A stretch of 64,000 nt of DNA, taken from assembly GCF_001685355.1 (NCBI RefSeq), contig NZ_CP016438.1, positions 2,232,001 through 2,296,000 of the forward strand, read 5' to 3'. The first letter of the stretch is position 1, and each line of letters starts with the position of its first letter. Origin of the DNA: Streptomyces lincolnensis. GTDB taxonomy: Bacteria; Actinomycetota; Actinomycetes; Streptomycetales; Streptomycetaceae. The position numbers and the translations under genes are program-made. Of this stretch, positions 62,835-64,000 are shown piece after piece. Under the pieces are notes generated by a model, which did no database searches, was not told the DNA's origin, and worked only from the letters and a program-made list of their open reading frames with translations.

Positions 62835-63856
62835 GCGGCGGCACCCCCCTGCGCCACCTCCGTACGGCGGTGACCCGCGCCGGTGCCGCGCTCCGCCGCA
62901 CACCGCCACCCGCACCCGACCCGGACCCGGGGCCCACCCCGAGACCCACCCCGACACCACCCCCTCCGCCGCCGCCCGACCCCGAACCTCAGCCCCCGCC
63001 CCCGGAGCCCTCCCCCGTCACCGCCCCCCGATGGCTCGAACTCCTCGGCACCGCGGGCTCGTTCCTCTCCCTCTTCACCGCCGTGCTCTTCTACTTCGGC
63101 TGGGCCAGCACGGACGCCGAGACCCGGGCGCTGGGCCTGCGGGACACCCTCTTCCGGTTCTCCACGGCCGACTATCTGCTGCGCAGTGTGGACGCGCTGT
63201 ATCTCCCCGTCCTCGTGGCGGCGGCCGTCTCGATCGCGGCGACGGCGCTGCACCAGCGGGTCCTGCGCGACCCGGCACGCGCGGCGCCCGCGCTGCGCGT
63301 GCTGCGGCACGCATGGGTGCCGTCGGTGCTCCTCCTGCCGGTCTACTACGTGGCCCGGGACATCCTCGAACTCGTCCTCCCGCTGCTGATCCTGGCCGGC
63401 GTGCTGGTCGGCGCCTACGCGCGCACCCGGACGGATGCCGACGCGACGGCGCCCCGGCCCCGGGGCGCGCGGATCTGGGCCCCGGCCCTGCTGGTCGCCG
63501 TCATCGCGCTGTTCTGGGCCGTGTACGCGTACGCCGGGATCGTCGGCCGGGGCCGCGCCGCCACGACGGCGGCCACGGTCGAGGAGGGTTTCCCGGCCGT
63601 CGTGGTGTTCAGCGAGCGGGACCTGCTGATCCGGGGCGACGGCAGTTGCTTCGCCGTCGTCGACGCGAAGGGCAGCCCCTACCGCTACCGGTACGCCGGG
63701 CTGCGGCTGTTCCATGTCGCCGGTGACCGGCTGTTCCTCGTGCCCCGGCACTGGGCGCCCTGGAAGGGCAGGCTGTACGTCCTGCGGGAACAGGACGAGA
63801 GCCTGCGGGTGGAGTACGTCAGCGGCGCCGCGTACCGCGCGAGCGAGTGCCCCTGA
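62831..63856 (+). CDS. Pro-rich polytopic membrane protein of unknown function
   Basis: The 341-residue protein begins with a basic segment, then a long proline run (PTPTPPPPPPPDPEPQPPPP) of the cytoplasmic or wall-spanning kind. About five transmembrane segments follow (LGTAGSFLSLFTAVLFYFGW, LPVLVAAAVSIAATAL, and three others). The C-terminal 90 residues are soluble (GFPAVVVFSERDLLIRGDGS), ending in SECP. No known family is recognised. Cotranscribed with the lipoprotein upstream. Confidence 0.75.
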   Translation: MSGGTPLRHLRTAVTRAGAALRRTPPPAPDPDPGPTPRPTPTPPPPPPPDPEPQPPPPEPSPVTAPRWLELLGTAGSFLSLFTAVLFYFGWASTDAETRALGLRDTLFRFSTADYLLRSVDALYLPVLVAAAVSIAATALHQRVLRDPARAAPALRVLRHAWVPSVLLLPVYYVARDILELVLPLLILAGVLVGAYARTRTDADATAPRPRGARIWAPALLVAVIALFWAVYAYAGIVGRGRAATTAATVEEGFPAVVVFSERDLLIRGDGSCFAVVDAKGSPYRYRYAGLRLFHVAGDRLFLVPRHWAPWKGRLYVLREQDESLRVEYVSGAAYRASECP

Positions 63857-63862
63857 CCCCGG

Positions 63863-64000
63863 TCACGGCCGCCACAGCGGATGTTCCCGCTCCGCCCACT
63901 CCCGGCTCACCGAGCCGGTGCGCAGGCCGCGGCGGGCCTCCGGGTCCGCGAGGGCCATGCCGATGTGGCCGGCGAGGACGATGCCGAGGGTGAGGGCGAG
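63863..64000 (-). CDS. C-terminal end of a converging gene (partial)
   Basis: The last 45 codons of a minus-strand gene whose start lies off the right edge. They encode a hydrophobic helix (LALTLGIVLAGHIGMAL) then a charged tail ending HPLWRP. The stop is 6 bases from the stop of the Pro-rich protein. Codon bias supports a real gene. It looks like a membrane protein but cannot be identified further. Confidence 0.6.
   Translation of the reverse strand, partial: LALTLGIVLAGHIGMALADPEARRGLRTGSVSREWAEREHPLWRP

Overview
The window is high-GC actinobacterial chromosome, almost certainly Streptomyces. The evidence is two chaplin genes (one with a sortase LAxTG tail), a proteasomal ARC ATPase, a mycothiol gene (mshC), the gylR-glpF-glpK-glpD glycerol operon, frequent GTG starts with GTGA stop/start overlaps, and long GC-rich hairpin terminators without U tracts. 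From memory, the gene order follows the S. coelicolor region around SCO1648-SCO1681. The skeleton mpa/arc - trmI - recB-like nuclease - metH - PAC2 - mshC - kinase-like protein - DUF3090 - phosphatase also resembles Mycobacterium tuberculosis Rv2115c-Rv2135c. Between these backbone genes sit blocks that look like additions: the methionine-salvage/ABC block, the subtilase/Q-rich pair and the Pls-type synthetase.

Layout. 1-7.7 kb: ARC ATPase (3' end off-window), ferredoxin, secreted hypothetical, TrmI, site-2 protease with CBS domains, RecB-like nuclease and a coupled NarL-type regulator. 7.7-11.4 kb: two tandem family-5 solute-binding lipoproteins with no transporter partners, then a 456-bp gap. 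11.4-15.7 kb: HAD phosphatase and cobalamin-dependent MetH. 15.7-21.2 kb: the glycerol regulon, with two matching 17-bp palindromes upstream of gylR and glpF. 21.3-30.7 kb: methionine salvage. One arm encodes a sugar-type ABC transporter plus methylthioribose kinase; the divergent arm encodes mtnD-mtnC-mtnB; then mtnA, a nucleoside phosphorylase and a GntR regulator.

31.6-36.3 kb: PAC2 protein, Tat-exported propeller, a cytosolic-type subtilase and a Q-rich protein that shares its C-terminal module. 36.4-40 kb: mshC and three conserved partner genes. 40-47.5 kb: CorA, ferritin-like protein, F420-type oxidoreductase, aldo/keto reductase, a RecD2-like protein with degenerate ATPase motifs, an acidic protein and a DUF5703-like protein. 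47.6-48.9 kb: chpC and chpH, the latter with a candidate sigma-BldN promoter. 48.9-56.1 kb: M20 peptidase, tRNA-Leu(GAG), then a two-gene unit of a Pls-type single-module synthetase and an M1 metallopeptidase. 56.2-61.5 kb: YchJ-like protein and a gluconate/idonate catabolic cluster. 61.6-64 kb: a Gly-rich lipoprotein, a Pro-rich membrane protein and the 3' end of a converging gene.

The most notable system is the synthetase/peptidase pair at 50.8-56.1 kb. Its adenylation pocket, read by eye, gives a lysine-like code, and the domain order and length match epsilon-poly-L-lysine synthetase; the coupled peptidase could be the matching polymer-trimming enzyme. The subtilase/Q-rich pair, the dead RecD2-like protein and the presumed methylthioribose uptake operon are the next most interesting.
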